Source of the DNA: Streptantibioticus parmotrematis
GTDB lineage: Bacteria; Actinomycetota; Actinomycetes; Streptomycetales; Streptomycetaceae
NCBI RefSeq assembly: GCF_019890615.1
Contig: NZ_JAINVZ010000003.1
Span: 62,001-126,000 of the forward strand
Direction of reading: 5' to 3'
DNA: 64,000 nucleotides
A model generated the notes under the pieces. That model did not search any database. It was not told where the DNA came from and saw nothing but the letters and a program-made list of their open reading frames with translations. Below are positions 30,760 through 38,920 of this stretch, one piece after another. The position numbers and the translations under genes were made by a program. Each line of letters begins with the position of its first letter. Position 1 is the first letter of the stretch.

Positions 30760-31308
30760 TCAGTCCTCCTGCGGCCAGTGCCCGGCGAGCATCGCGCGGG
30801 TGTCGGCGAGGAGTTGGGGCAGCACCTTGGTGTGGCCGACGACCGGCATGAAGTTGGTGTCACCGCCCCAGCGCGGCACCACGTGCTGGTGCAGGTGGGC
30901 GGCGATGCCCGCGCCGGCCACCGAGCCCTGGTTCATGCCGATGTTGAAGCCGTGCGCCCCGGACGCCGAACGCAGCGCCGTCATCGCCCGCTTGGTGAAT
31001 TCGGCCAGCTCCGCGGTCTCGGCCGCGTCCAGCTCGGTGTAGTCGGCGACGTGCCGGTACGGCACCACCATCAGGTGGCCGCCGTTGTACGGGTAGAGGT
31101 TGAGCACCGCGTAGACCGACGCGCCGCGCGCGATGATCAGGCCGTCCTCGTCGGACTTGGCCGGGAGGGAACAGAACGGGCAACCGTCGGCGTCGGGGCC
31201 GGTGGGCTTGTTCTCGCCCTGGATGTACGCCATGCGGTGCGGGGTCCACAGGCGCTGGAACGCGTCCGGCGTCCCCACTCCGATCTGCTGCTCCGGCTCA
31301 CTCGTCAT
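30760..31308 (-). CDS. HIT family hydrolase
   Basis: A 182-residue histidine-triad protein. The active-site triad reads AHLHQHVVPRWGGDTNF near residue 140. An N-terminal zinc-type cysteine pair is visible as GCPFCSLPAKSDED (about residues 46-59), with NLYPYNGGHLMVVPYRHV typical of the Ap4A phosphorylase/hydrolase branch. It probably acts on dinucleoside polyphosphates or nucleotide-AMP conjugates. The ATG at 31308 was chosen because the open frame further upstream is low-complexity and overlaps the channel promoter region. In mycobacteria the equivalent gene sits between thrS and pgsA; here a channel gene and two others interrupt that order. Confidence 0.9.
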   Translation of the reverse strand: MTSEPEQQIGVGTPDAFQRLWTPHRMAYIQGENKPTGPDADGCPFCSLPAKSDEDGLIIARGASVYAVLNLYPYNGGHLMVVPYRHVADYTELDAAETAELAEFTKRAMTALRSASGAHGFNIGMNQGSVAGAGIAAHLHQHVVPRWGGDTNFMPVVGHTKVLPQLLADTRAMLAGHWPQED

Positions 31309-31386
31309 GGTGTGCAGCATATGGCTTCGGACGCCCCGGGCGTGTCGTCGGGGCGGGGCCCGGGCGGCTGCCGGGATCCTGGGGCG

Positions 31387-32046
31387 ATGGACGACCGCCG
31401 GATCCGCGAGTGGGAGCGCCGCACCTCGGTGCCGCTGATGACCGCCTCGATGCTCTTCCTCGCCGCGTACGCCGTGCTGGTGCTCGACCACGACCTGTCG
31501 CCGGACGCGCGGGATTCGTGGTGGACGGTGCTGGGGGTGACCTGGGCCGTCTTCGGGGTGGACTACCTGGTGCGGCTGGCGCTCAGCCCGCGGCGGCTGC
31601 GGTTCGTGGTGACGCGGTGGCTCGATCTGCTGGTGCTGGTGCTGCCGTTGCTGCGTCCGTTGCGGGTGGTGCAGACCTACACCCGGGCGCAGCGCTCCGG
31701 GCACGGCGGCCGGCTGGCACTGGAGGCGCAGGTGATGGCGTACGCCGGGCTGACCACGCTGCTGCTGGGCTTCGCGGGCAGTCTCGCCGTCTACCACGTG
31801 GAGCACGGCAGGACGGGCGCGAACATCCGCACCTACGGCGACGCGGTCTGGTACACGTGCTCGACGCTGACCGCGGTCGGCTACGGCGACGTCTTCCCGG
31901 TGACGGCTCGCGGACGGCTGATCGGCGTCGGCCTGATGGTCACCGGCCTGGGCCTGCTGGGCTCGGTGGTCGGCACGTTCTCGTCCTGGCTGGTCGGCCG
32001 CTTCCGCGAGATCTCGGAGGCGGAACGGCCCCCGGAGCGCGACTGA
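31387..32046 (+). CDS. Potassium channel (VIC-like, six helices)
   Basis: A 219-residue ion channel subunit. The selectivity filter is LTAVGYGDVFPVT near residue 161, flanked by an outer helix (AGLTTLLLGFAGSLAVYHV) and an inner helix (LIGVGLMVTGLGLLGSVVGTF). Three to four helices precede the pore (LMTASMLFLAAYAVLVL, VLGVTWAVFGVDYLVRLAL and a WLDLLVLVLPLLRPLRVV stretch). The S4 equivalent has few arginines, so strong voltage sensing is doubtful. The start is the ATG at 31387. It lies between the divergent HIT gene and convergent thrS. Confidence 0.9.
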   Translation: MDDRRIREWERRTSVPLMTASMLFLAAYAVLVLDHDLSPDARDSWWTVLGVTWAVFGVDYLVRLALSPRRLRFVVTRWLDLLVLVLPLLRPLRVVQTYTRAQRSGHGGRLALEAQVMAYAGLTTLLLGFAGSLAVYHVEHGRTGANIRTYGDAVWYTCSTLTAVGYGDVFPVTARGRLIGVGLMVTGLGLLGSVVGTFSSWLVGRFREISEAERPPERD

Positions 32047-32091
32047 GCCGCGCTGCGGGGGCCGGCGTGGCCGTCCTGGCGTCGAGGCGGG

Positions 32092-34074
32092 TCAGACCTG
32101 GACGCGGCGCGCGACGGCGTCGGCGATCTCCGCGAGGGCGTCCTCGACCGGGATGCCGTTCTTCTGCGAGCCGTCCCGGTAGCGGAAGCTGACCGCGTTG
32201 TCCGCGATGTCCTCGTCGCCTGCGATGACCATGAACGGCACCTTCTGCTTCTGCGCGTTCCTGATCTTCTTCTGCATCCGGTCCGAGGAGGAGTCCACCT
32301 CGACCCGCAGTCCCTTCGCCCGGGCCTTCGCCGCGAAGTCCTCCAGGTACGGCACGTGCCCGTCGCCGATCGGGATGCCGACCGCCTGCACGGGCGCGAG
32401 CCACGCCGGGAAGGCGCCCGCGTAGTGCTCCAGCAGCACCGCGAAGAACCGCTCGATGGAGCCGAACAGCGCCCGGTGGATCATCACCGGCCGCTGCCGG
32501 GAGCCGTCGGCCGCGGTGTACTCCAGGTCGAAGCGCTCCGGCAGGTTGAAGTCGAGCTGGATCGTCGACATCTGCCAGGTGCGGCCGATGGCGTCCTTGG
32601 TCTGCACGGAGATCTTCGGGCCGTAGAAGGCCGCGCCGCCCGGGTCGGGCACGAGCGGCAGCCCCTGCTTCTCCGCGGCCTGCCGCAGGACCTCGGTGGC
32701 CTCCTCCCACACCTCGTCGGAGCCGACGTACTTCGTCTCGTCCTTGGTGGACAGCTCCAGGTAGAAGTCCTCCAGGCCGTAGTCGCGCAGCAGGTTGAGG
32801 ACGAAGGTGAGGGTCTTGTCCAGCTCGTCGGCCATCTGCTCGCGGGTGCAGTAGATGTGCGCGTCGTCCTGGGTGAAGCCCCGGGCACGGGTCAGGCCGT
32901 GCACGACGCCCGACTTCTCGTACCGGTACACGGTCCCGAACTCGAAGAGACGCAGCGGCAGTTCACGGTAGGAACGGCCGCGCGCGTCGAAGACCAGGTT
33001 GTGCATCGGGCAGTTCATGGGCTTGAGGTAGTAGTCCACGCCCTCGTCGAGCTGCATGGGCGGGTACATGCCGTCGGCGTACCAGTCCAGGTGGCCCGAG
33101 GTCTCGAAGAGCTTCCCCTTCGTCGCGTGCGGGGTGTAGACGAACTCGTAGCCCTCCTCCTCGTGGCGGCGGCGCGAGTAGTCCTCCATGACCCGGCGGA
33201 TGATGCCGCCCTTGGGGTGGAAGACCGCCAGGCCCGAGCCGATCTGCTCGGGGATGGAGAACAGGTCCAGCTCGGAGCCCAGCTTGCGGTGGTCGCGCTT
33301 CTCGGCCTCGGCGAGGAAGTCCAGGTGCGCCTTCAGCTCGTCCTTGGTCGGCCACGCGGTGCCGTAGATCCGCTGGAGCTGCTTGTTCTTCTCGCTGCCG
33401 CGCCAGTACGCGGCGGCCGAGCGCATCAGCTTGAAGGCGGGGATGAGCCGGGTGGTCGGCAGGTGCGGACCGCGGCACAGGTCCTTCCAGCACAGGTCGC
33501 CGGTCTTGGCGTCGAGGTTGTCGTAGATCGTCAGCTCACCGGCGCCGACCTCGGCGGAGGCACCCTCGGCGGCGTCGGCGGCGGAGCCCTTGAGGCCGAT
33601 CAGCTCCAGCTTGTACGGCTCGCCGGCCAGCTCCTCGCGGGCCGCCTCGTCGCTCACCGGACGGCGCGAGAAGCGCTGACCGCGCTTGACGATCTCCTGC
33701 ATCTTCTTCTCGACGCGCTTGAGGTCGTCGGGGTGGAAGGGCTGCTCGACGTCGAAGTCGTAGTAGAAGCCGTCCTTGATGGGCGGGCCGATGCCGAGCT
33801 TGGCCTGGGGGAAGATCTCCTGCACGGCCTGGGCCATGACGTGCGCGGTGGAGTGGCGCAGGATGTTCAGGCCGTCGTCGCTGGTGATGTCGACGGGCTC
33901 GACCTCGTCGCCGTCCGCGACGACGTGGGCGAGGTCCCGCAGCTGCCCGGCGACCCGGGCGGCGACGACGGAGCGCTCGCCCTCGAACAGCTCGGCCGCC
34001 GTGGTCCCCGTAGTCACCAGCCGCTCTTCCGGGCTCGCGGAATCGCGTTTGATGATCACACGGAGGTCTGACAC
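32092..34074 (-). CDS. thrS: Threonyl-tRNA synthetase
   Basis: A 660-residue class II synthetase. It has an N-terminal TGS domain (residues about 1-65), the editing domain with [20 protein letters not shown] near residue 75, and a catalytic core with [14 protein letters not shown] (zinc-ligand Cys) and motif 2 as [20 protein letters not shown]. The C-terminal anticodon-binding domain contains [20 protein letters not shown]. The start is the ATG at 34074 ([16 protein letters not shown]). I see no T-box leader in the 157 bp upstream. That spacer includes a direct repeat derived from the tail of the preceding gene. Confidence 0.97.
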   Translation of the reverse strand: MSDLRVIIKRDSASPEERLVTTGTTAAELFEGERSVVAARVAGQLRDLAHVVADGDEVEPVDITSDDGLNILRHSTAHVMAQAVQEIFPQAKLGIGPPIKDGFYYDFDVEQPFHPDDLKRVEKKMQEIVKRGQRFSRRPVSDEAAREELAGEPYKLELIGLKGSAADAAEGASAEVGAGELTIYDNLDAKTGDLCWKDLCRGPHLPTTRLIPAFKLMRSAAAYWRGSEKNKQLQRIYGTAWPTKDELKAHLDFLAEAEKRDHRKLGSELDLFSIPEQIGSGLAVFHPKGGIIRRVMEDYSRRRHEEEGYEFVYTPHATKGKLFETSGHLDWYADGMYPPMQLDEGVDYYLKPMNCPMHNLVFDARGRSYRELPLRLFEFGTVYRYEKSGVVHGLTRARGFTQDDAHIYCTREQMADELDKTLTFVLNLLRDYGLEDFYLELSTKDETKYVGSDEVWEEATEVLRQAAEKQGLPLVPDPGGAAFYGPKISVQTKDAIGRTWQMSTIQLDFNLPERFDLEYTAADGSRQRPVMIHRALFGSIERFFAVLLEHYAGAFPAWLAPVQAVGIPIGDGHVPYLEDFAAKARAKGLRVEVDSSSDRMQKKIRNAQKQKVPFMVIAGDEDIADNAVSFRYRDGSQKNGIPVEDALAEIADAVARRVQV

Positions 34075-34188
34075 CGGTCTCTCCTGACTTCACGTCCCAC
34101 GGTCGGCAGCGGACGCCGCCCCGCTGAATCGTACCGAGCCGGAGGCCGTGGCCGCGAAGCGATGGTCATGGAGCGACGGCCGTGCGGC

Positions 34189-34237
34189 GGTGGCCGCGCG
34201 GCAGGGCTAGCCGAGGTGGCCGCGCGGCGGGCTACGC
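34189..34237. repeat. Direct repeat spanning the stop codon of the DUF4365-partner gene
   Basis: Two copies of about 23 bp with a 26-bp period (34189-34211 and 34215-34237) share GGTGGCCGCGCGGC and a GGGCTA end. The second contains the stop codon of the gene ending at 34232. The first lies downstream of it, in the thrS leader. Confidence 0.75.
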
Positions 34238-35416
34238 GTCCCGCTCGTCGTCGCGCGCCGGTTCGTCCCAGGCCTTCAGCAGCCGGTCGCGTTCGGCCTC
34301 GTCCAGGTCGACCGGGACCGGGACCGAGGCCCCGATGAGCCGGCGGAAGCCGTCGCGGCTCTCCAGCGCCCCGCTCAGCCGCACCGGCCGCCCGGCGAGG
34401 TGGGCCTCGACGGCGGCCCGGTAGCCGTCCTCGTCCAGCCTGACCCGCACCTGGCGCACCTCGGCGCCGGACAGCACCCGCAGCCTGACCGTCCCGCCGC
34501 CGGACGGACGGGCGCTGCGCAGCCGCACCACGGTCCCGGTCACGGTGACCCGGACCGGCGGCTCGGCGCGTACGTAACGGGAGGCGGCCCGGTGCAGCGC
34601 GGGAAGGTCGCCCGGGGAGAACTCCACCGGTTCGGGGCGGGCGGCGACGCCGGGCGGCGTCCCGGCGGCGGGCGACCAGGCGAGCGCGATCTCGGCGCCC
34701 TCGCTCTCGCGCACCAAGTGGGCCAGCGCCACGACGAGTTCATGGCAGACGCCGAGTTCGACGGCGGCGTCGAAGGCGTCCCAGCGGCCGGTGGTGCGCT
34801 GGTAGTCGACGGCGTCCCGGGTGGCCTGCAGGGCGCGCAGCAACGTGACGGTGACCGCTCGGGCGCCCGGTGCGGGCAGGTAGGCGGTGAGCAGGTGGCC
34901 GCTCGCGGCAGGGCCGAGGAGGACCTGTTCCAAGCAGGCGTGGGCGTGCCGGGCGTGCCGCTCGCCGAAGTAGCCGGACGGGGCCCGGGCCGCCCGCGCC
35001 GCCGCGAGCAGCGTGCCGCGCACCGCCTGGCGCAGTTGTTCTGCGGCCGTCCACGGGACCGCGCCCGCCGTGCGCGGCACGTCGCGCCGCCAGCGGACCT
35101 CGTCGCCGGGCACGCTCAGCGCGAGCAGCACCTCGCGGGCGGAGGGCGCGCCGGAGCGGGCCAGCGCGGTGAGCGCCTCGCCGAGCAGGTCGGCGGAGTC
35201 GCCGAAGCCGCCCCGGGCCGGCACCAGCACACTCGTGCCCGCGGCGCTCCCCGCGGCGTACGGGTGCCCGGGCGGCGTCCAGCGGGTGTACGGGCCGTCC
35301 TGCCGCCCGCGGCGCTCCCAGCCGTGCCGCCGCAGCAGCGCGGTGAGCACCTCGGGGTCGACGCGTTCGGCGTCGGGGGGCTGGAGGTCGCCGGGCTCGT
35401 CGTCGATCGGTCGCAT
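34232..35416 (-). CDS. Unrecognised protein coupled to a DUF4365 gene, possible OB-fold C-terminus
   Basis: A 394-residue protein of no family I recognise. The N-terminus (LTALLRRHGWERRGRQDGPYTRW) looks like a small DNA- or nucleotide-binding element, followed by a helical middle (AAEQLRQAVRGTLLAAARAA). The C-terminal 100 residues have alternating strands (VRVTVTGTVVRLRSARPSGG, VRLRVLSGAEVRQVRVRLDE, RPVRLSGALESRDGFRRLIG) that suggest an OB-like beta barrel. The start is the ATG at 35416, which overlaps the DUF4365 stop (TGATG) with GGAGGA eight bases upstream; a GTG three bases earlier is possible. Tight coupling implies a joint function with the nuclease-like neighbour. Its stop lies in a direct repeat. 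Confidence 0.75.
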   Translation of the reverse strand: MRPIDDEPGDLQPPDAERVDPEVLTALLRRHGWERRGRQDGPYTRWTPPGHPYAAGSAAGTSVLVPARGGFGDSADLLGEALTALARSGAPSAREVLLALSVPGDEVRWRRDVPRTAGAVPWTAAEQLRQAVRGTLLAAARAARAPSGYFGERHARHAHACLEQVLLGPAASGHLLTAYLPAPGARAVTVTLLRALQATRDAVDYQRTTGRWDAFDAAVELGVCHELVVALAHLVRESEGAEIALAWSPAAGTPPGVAARPEPVEFSPGDLPALHRAASRYVRAEPPVRVTVTGTVVRLRSARPSGGGTVRLRVLSGAEVRQVRVRLDEDGYRAAVEAHLAGRPVRLSGALESRDGFRRLIGASVPVPVDLDEAERDRLLKAWDEPARDDERDA

Positions 35417-35994
35417 CACGGTCTTCCTCCCGCCCCGACCCGCGTCATGATCTCGCACAGCGCCCGGTCGTCGAAGACCCGCGCGGTGGGGATCCGCACG
35501 GTGGTCTTGTGCCTGCCGGTCACGGGGTGGCCGGCGAGGTTGGTCCAGTAGCAGCAGTGCCGCAGTTCCATCCGGTCGTGGCCGACCCGCAGCCAATGGT
35601 CCTGACGGCGCGGCACCAGCATCACGACGAGGATCTTGTGCACCGACACCGGAGTGCGGGCCAGCTTGACGAGGTGGTCGTTGTCGAGGGTGAAGGAGAA
35701 GAACGGCCCGGGCGGGTTCGGCGCCACCTGGTAGGTGCACTTCAGCTGCACCTTGATGGTCACCTCGTCGTCCACCTCGTGGCCGCGCGAGCTGTGACTG
35801 ACGTGCCAGTCGATGCCGTTGTCCGGGAACGGCTGGGCGAGCGAGCACCCCGAGGCGGCGGCGACCGCGTGCAGATAGCCGACCTGAAGTGTCTCCATGC
35901 AACTGGTGGTGGCGATCGAGCCCCGCAGTGGTACCGGCCGTTCCTGGAGCGGCCCGTCCGTCAGCGGCGCCGGATCGGGCTGGGCGAGCGCCAT
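35416..35994 (-). CDS. DUF4365 domain protein (PD-(D/E)XK nuclease-like)
   Basis: A 192-residue DUF4365 protein. The region NGIDWHVSHSSRG (Asp 62) followed by VTIKVQLKCTYQV (Gln 83, Lys 85) has the D-xn-QxK layout of PD-(D/E)XK-fold nucleases, with the helix GYLHAVAAASGCSLAQPF before it carrying the usual N-terminal acidic or hydrophobic face. I chose the ATG at 35994 because homologous-looking sequence begins there; the open frame upstream to 36387 is antisense to the exonuclease promoter and gene. The gene is coupled to the downstream partner by TGATG. Members are found in defence neighbourhoods and in genome cores; the substrate is unknown. Confidence 0.8.
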   Translation of the reverse strand: MALAQPDPAPLTDGPLQERPVPLRGSIATTSCMETLQVGYLHAVAAASGCSLAQPFPDNGIDWHVSHSSRGHEVDDEVTIKVQLKCTYQVAPNPPGPFFSFTLDNDHLVKLARTPVSVHKILVVMLVPRRQDHWLRVGHDRMELRHCCYWTNLAGHPVTGRHKTTVRIPTARVFDDRALCEIMTRVGAGGRP

Positions 35995-36160
35995 GGCTCC
36001 GGCCGTGCCTTCCGGGCTGCGGAGCCGCGCTCCGCGACGAGTTGGGGGGGCGGCGGTCGTCGCCTGGTGCGAACGGGCCGTCACCTGTGTTGTCACCGGC
36101 GGCGAGGATTCGCAAACCGGCACGGTTCGCTGACGCTGGGTCACGGGTATGAAAGGGACA

Positions 36161-36216
36161 GGGGCGTCAACCCGCAGGCCATGACGGGGCTTGGCCACGC
36201 GGGGCGTTGACGCCCC
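36161..36216. promoter_or_regulatory. Inverted repeats in the divergent DUF4365/exonuclease promoter
   Basis: GGGGCGTCAAC (36161-36171) and its exact reverse complement GTTGACGCCCC (36206-36216) are 34 bp apart. The right copy lies inside a near-perfect palindrome GGGGCGTTGACGCCCC (36201-36216), whose TTGACG could also be a -35 element for the exonuclease. The layout suggests a two-site operator controlling both divergent genes. Confidence 0.5.
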
Positions 36217-36280
36217 GTCACCCCCGTACTCGACACCGCACGCATCACCGTCACCAAGGACAGCAAGCAGGGAGCCGGTC

Positions 36281-37009
36281 ATGGCACGCTGGTTCGAGGG
36301 TCCCCTCGCCTCGTTCGACACCGAGACCACGGGCGTGGACGTCGAGCACGACCGCATCGTGTCGGCGGCGCTGGTGGTGCAGGACACCCCCGATTCCGCG
36401 CCGCGCGCGCGGCGTTGGCTGGTGGACCCGGGAGTGCCGGTGCCCGAGGCGGCGACAGCGATACACGGGCTGACCGACGCGCATTTGCGGGCGCACGGAA
36501 CGCCGCCGGGTCCCGCGACGGAGGAGATGGCGCGGGCGCTGGCGGCGGTCTCGGCACGCGCGGTGCCGCTGGTGGTGATGAACGCGCCGTTCGATCTGAC
36601 GCTGCTGGACCGGGAGTTGAAACGGCACCGGGGCCTGACGCTCGCGGGCTATCTGGAGCGTTCCGCGATGTGCGTGCTCGACCCCCGGGTGCTCGACAAG
36701 TACGCGGACCGCTACCGCAAGGGCCGTCGCACGCTCACCGACCTGTGCGCGCACTACGAGGTGTCGCTCACCGACGCGCACGACGCGGCCGCCGACGCGC
36801 TCGCCTCGCTCCACGTCGTACGGGCGATGGGACGGCGGTACGCGGAGCGCGGGATAGGCGCGATGCCCGCAGCCGAGCTCCACGTACGGCAGGCCCTGTG
36901 GCACGCGGCGCAGGCCCGGGGCCTCCAGGCATGGTTCGCCCGCAACGGCTCCCCCGAACGCTGCGACCCGGCCTGGCCCCTGCGCCCCGAACTCCCGGAA
37001 GCGGCTTAG
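36281..37009 (+). CDS. DEDDh 3'-5' exonuclease (DnaQ/epsilon-like)
   Basis: A 242-residue exonuclease of the DnaQ family. Exo I is SFDTETTGVDVEHDRIV (Asp 13, Glu 15), Exo II lies in LVVMNAPFDLTLLDREL (Asp near residue 106), and Exo III is TDAHDAAADALASLHV (His and Asp near residues 167-171), so all four metal or catalytic positions are present. It probably trims DNA in repair, proofreading or a DUF4365-linked process. The ATG at 36281 has AGGGAG six bases upstream. It diverges from the DUF4365 pair across 286 bp that contain inverted repeats. Its final codons and stop form the first unit of a 23-bp tandem repeat. Confidence 0.92.
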   Translation: MARWFEGPLASFDTETTGVDVEHDRIVSAALVVQDTPDSAPRARRWLVDPGVPVPEAATAIHGLTDAHLRAHGTPPGPATEEMARALAAVSARAVPLVVMNAPFDLTLLDRELKRHRGLTLAGYLERSAMCVLDPRVLDKYADRYRKGRRTLTDLCAHYEVSLTDAHDAAADALASLHVVRAMGRRYAERGIGAMPAAELHVRQALWHAAQARGLQAWFARNGSPERCDPAWPLRPELPEAA

Positions 37010-37069
37010 AGATTCCGCGGGCAGCGGCTTAGAGATTCTGCGGGTAGCGGCTTGGAGACTCCGCGGGTG
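37001..37069. repeat. Three 23-bp tandem repeats spanning the exonuclease stop codon
   Basis: Units 37001-37023, 37024-37046 and 37047-37069 follow the pattern GCGGCTTAGAGATTCCGCGG plus three bases. Unit 1 contains the last two sense codons and stop (37007-37009) of the exonuclease gene. Unit 2 differs from it at two positions and unit 3 at several. Confidence 0.9.
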
Positions 37070-37081
37070 GAGGACAAGCCG

Positions 37082-37660
37082 TCATGGTCGGCGGGCTGGC
37101 CGTGTGTTCCCGCGTTGGCTGGCCCAGGCTTCGCGGACGAGGCGTCGGATCACGACGATCACGGTCATCAACGCGAGCAGTGCGTTGATGACGACCGCTC
37201 GACGTTCCGTGCAGGACAGGGTGGAGTTGAAGCCGCGGCTGTACGAGGAGTTGGTACGCCCGACGGCCCAGCGCGAGTGCGGTTGATCGGGATCACGACG
37301 CCCTGGGGCTGGATCCGCCACTCGCGGCCGAGCCAGGTCGGGGAGTCGTGCCGGTTGGCCCCGGTCACGACACAGCCCAGTTGGATCCCTGCGTCCGTCG
37401 GTCATCCGCGACCGCTTGACCCCGGGTTTTCCCGGTCAATCCCTGAGTTCCCGGCGGCCTCGCCACCGCAGGGTGCTTCGGTGATCTGCCCGTCGACGGT
37501 GATGTCGGCCAGGTCGAGGCCCATGACACGGTCGTAGGTGTCCAACACGATCTGCTCCAGCCCTGCGAAGACACCGGCCGCGGCCCCCCTCGTTGCGTCG
37601 GGTACTCCTCGTGGTTGCCGAGCACGATTGATCGGCGTGCTTCTCTCGTACGAGCCGCCG
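37082..37660 (-). pseudogene. Remnant of an IS5-family DDE transposase
   Basis: Fragments of one transposase lie in order on the minus strand but in different frames. First is the catalytic-Asp region DRVMGLDLADITVDG with APCGGEAAGNSGIDR (about 37430-37540). Next is GIQLGCVVTGANRHDSP (about 37340-37390), and last RWAVGRTNSSYSRG with CTERRAVVINALLALMTVIV (37082-37280). The segment with the second catalytic Asp is deleted, and the catalytic Glu of the RWxVERTN motif has become Gly. With at least three frameshifts and a large internal deletion the element cannot be active. I did not find terminal inverted repeats. The 211 bp to the right (37661-37871) hold nothing I recognise. Confidence 0.85.
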
Positions 37661-37871
37661 AAGAAAAGCTTCGCGACGATTCGCGACGAGACGTCAGCTA
37701 CTTCGGTGCCCACGGACACGTTCCGCTGCGCGTGGTCATGCTGCTGACCGCGGTGGCGGGCAGCGCGCGGATCACGCAGTTGCGCGCGACCGCCCGCAAG
37801 TACCGCCGGACCGACCACAGGGCTGTGAAGGCCGAGGACAGGGACTCGTCGAAGGCCCGGCGTAGCCCGGA

Positions 37872-38882
37872 CTACCGGGAGCCCGCCACAGGGTGCGGCT
37901 TGTAGAAGGACTCCTCCAGGTAGGCGGCCTCGTGCGGCTGGTAGGGCTCCTCCAAGTAGGCGGCCTCGTCTTGGCCGAGTTCGACGTCCACCGCGGCGAC
38001 CGCGTCGGCCAGTTGGGCCGGCTTGGTGACCCCGACGATGGGCGAGGTCACCGCCGGATTGCGCATGACCCAGGCCAGGGCGACCTGGGCCGGGGACAGA
38101 CCCCGCTTGCCCGCGATCTCGTGGACGCGCTCGGCCACTGCCTGGTCCTCGTCGCGGTAGAGGATCTTGCCGCCCTCGTCGGTCTCGGCACGCGCCGTGG
38201 CGGTGTCCCCGGCCCGCGTCAGCCTGCCCCGCGCCAGCGGGCTCCACGGGATCACGCCGATGCCCTGGTCGGCGCAGAGCGGGAGCATCTCCCGTTCTGC
38301 CTCCCGGTGGATGAGGTTGTAGTGGTCCTGCATCGACACGAACCGGGTCCAGCCGTTCAGGTCAGCCAGGTACAGGGCCTTGGCGAACTGCCAGGCGTAC
38401 ATGGAAGAGGCTCCGATGTAGCGGACCTTCCCGGACTTGACCGCGTCGTGCAGCGCCTCGAGGGTTTCCTCGATCGGGGTGTCGTAGTCCCAGCGGTGGA
38501 TCTGGTAGAGGTCGATGTAGTCGGTCCCCAGTCGCTTCAGGGAGGCGTCGAGCTCGCCGAAGATCGCCTTGCGGGACAGCCCGGCGCCGTTCGGGCCGGG
38601 GCGCATCCGCATCCAGACCTTGGTGGAGAGAACGACCTCCTCGCGCCGGGTGAAGTCCTTGACCGCCTGGCCGACGATCTCCTCGCTGCTTCCGGCGCTG
38701 TACCCATTGGCCGTGTCGAGGAAGTTGACGCCGCCCTCAAGGGCCTGCTTGATGATGTCCCGGCTGGCGTCCGCGCCCAGTGACCAGGGCTCCCCGCCCC
38801 GGCCCGGCTCGCCGAAGCTCATGCAACCGAGGGTGATGGCGGAGACTTCCAGTCCGGTCGTTCCGAGCTTGATGTATCGCAT
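37872..38882 (-). CDS. Aldo/keto reductase with duplicated C-terminal segment
   Basis: A 336-residue NADPH-dependent aldo/keto reductase of the YajO/Tas-like group. The catalytic tetrad is visible: Asp and Tyr in NFLDTANGYSAGSSEEIV, Lys in VVLSTKVWMRMRPG, and His in YIDLYQIHRWDYDTP. The cofactor-binding loop is VIPWSPLARGRLTRAG. The C-terminus contains the duplicated motif EAAYLEEPYQPH / EAAYLEESFYKPH. The ATG at 38882 lies only 7 bp from the predicted -10 element, so the mRNA is probably leaderless. The promoter has the 19-bp spacer and operator of MerR-controlled genes. It sits in the accessory-looking segment between an IS remnant and a tRNA gene. Confidence 0.9.
   Translation of the reverse strand: MRYIKLGTTGLEVSAITLGCMSFGEPGRGGEPWSLGADASRDIIKQALEGGVNFLDTANGYSAGSSEEIVGQAVKDFTRREEVVLSTKVWMRMRPGPNGAGLSRKAIFGELDASLKRLGTDYIDLYQIHRWDYDTPIEETLEALHDAVKSGKVRYIGASSMYAWQFAKALYLADLNGWTRFVSMQDHYNLIHREAEREMLPLCADQGIGVIPWSPLARGRLTRAGDTATARAETDEGGKILYRDEDQAVAERVHEIAGKRGLSPAQVALAWVMRNPAVTSPIVGVTKPAQLADAVAAVDVELGQDEAAYLEEPYQPHEAAYLEESFYKPHPVAGSR
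37893..37967. repeat. In-frame tandem duplication in the aldo/keto reductase C-terminus
   Basis: Units of 39 bp (37893-37931) and 36 bp (37932-37967) encode EAAYLEESFYKPH and EAAYLEEPYQPH. They differ by a few bases and one codon deletion, so the duplication is not fresh. Confidence 0.85.
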
Positions 38883-38889
38883 GCCGCCG

Positions 38890-38920
38890 AACCTAGGAGT
38901 TGGAGTGCGCTCTAACGCAA
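38890..38920 (-). promoter_or_regulatory. MerR-type promoter and operator of the aldo/keto reductase
   Basis: On the minus strand, -35 TTGCGT (38915-38920) and -10 TAGGTT (38890-38895) are separated by exactly 19 bp. The near-palindrome GTTAGAG-CGCA-CTCCAAC (38899-38916) fills the spacer. Overlong 19-bp spacers with a central operator are the hallmark of promoters activated by MerR-family proteins. No merR gene is in the window segment. Confidence 0.7.

Noticed and set aside
34075-34231. T-box leader before thrS
   Set aside because: No AGGGUGG-like T-box sequence is present. The spacer instead holds a repeat of the neighbouring gene tail.
35995-36387. N-terminal extension of the DUF4365 protein
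   Set aside because: The open frame continues to 36387, but that part runs through the divergent promoter and antisense to the exonuclease start, and has no domain-like sequence.
37402-38247. A 281-codon minus-strand frame joining the aldo/keto reductase and transposase regions
   Set aside because: Its N-terminal part is a frame shadow of the reductase and only its last part is transposase remnant.
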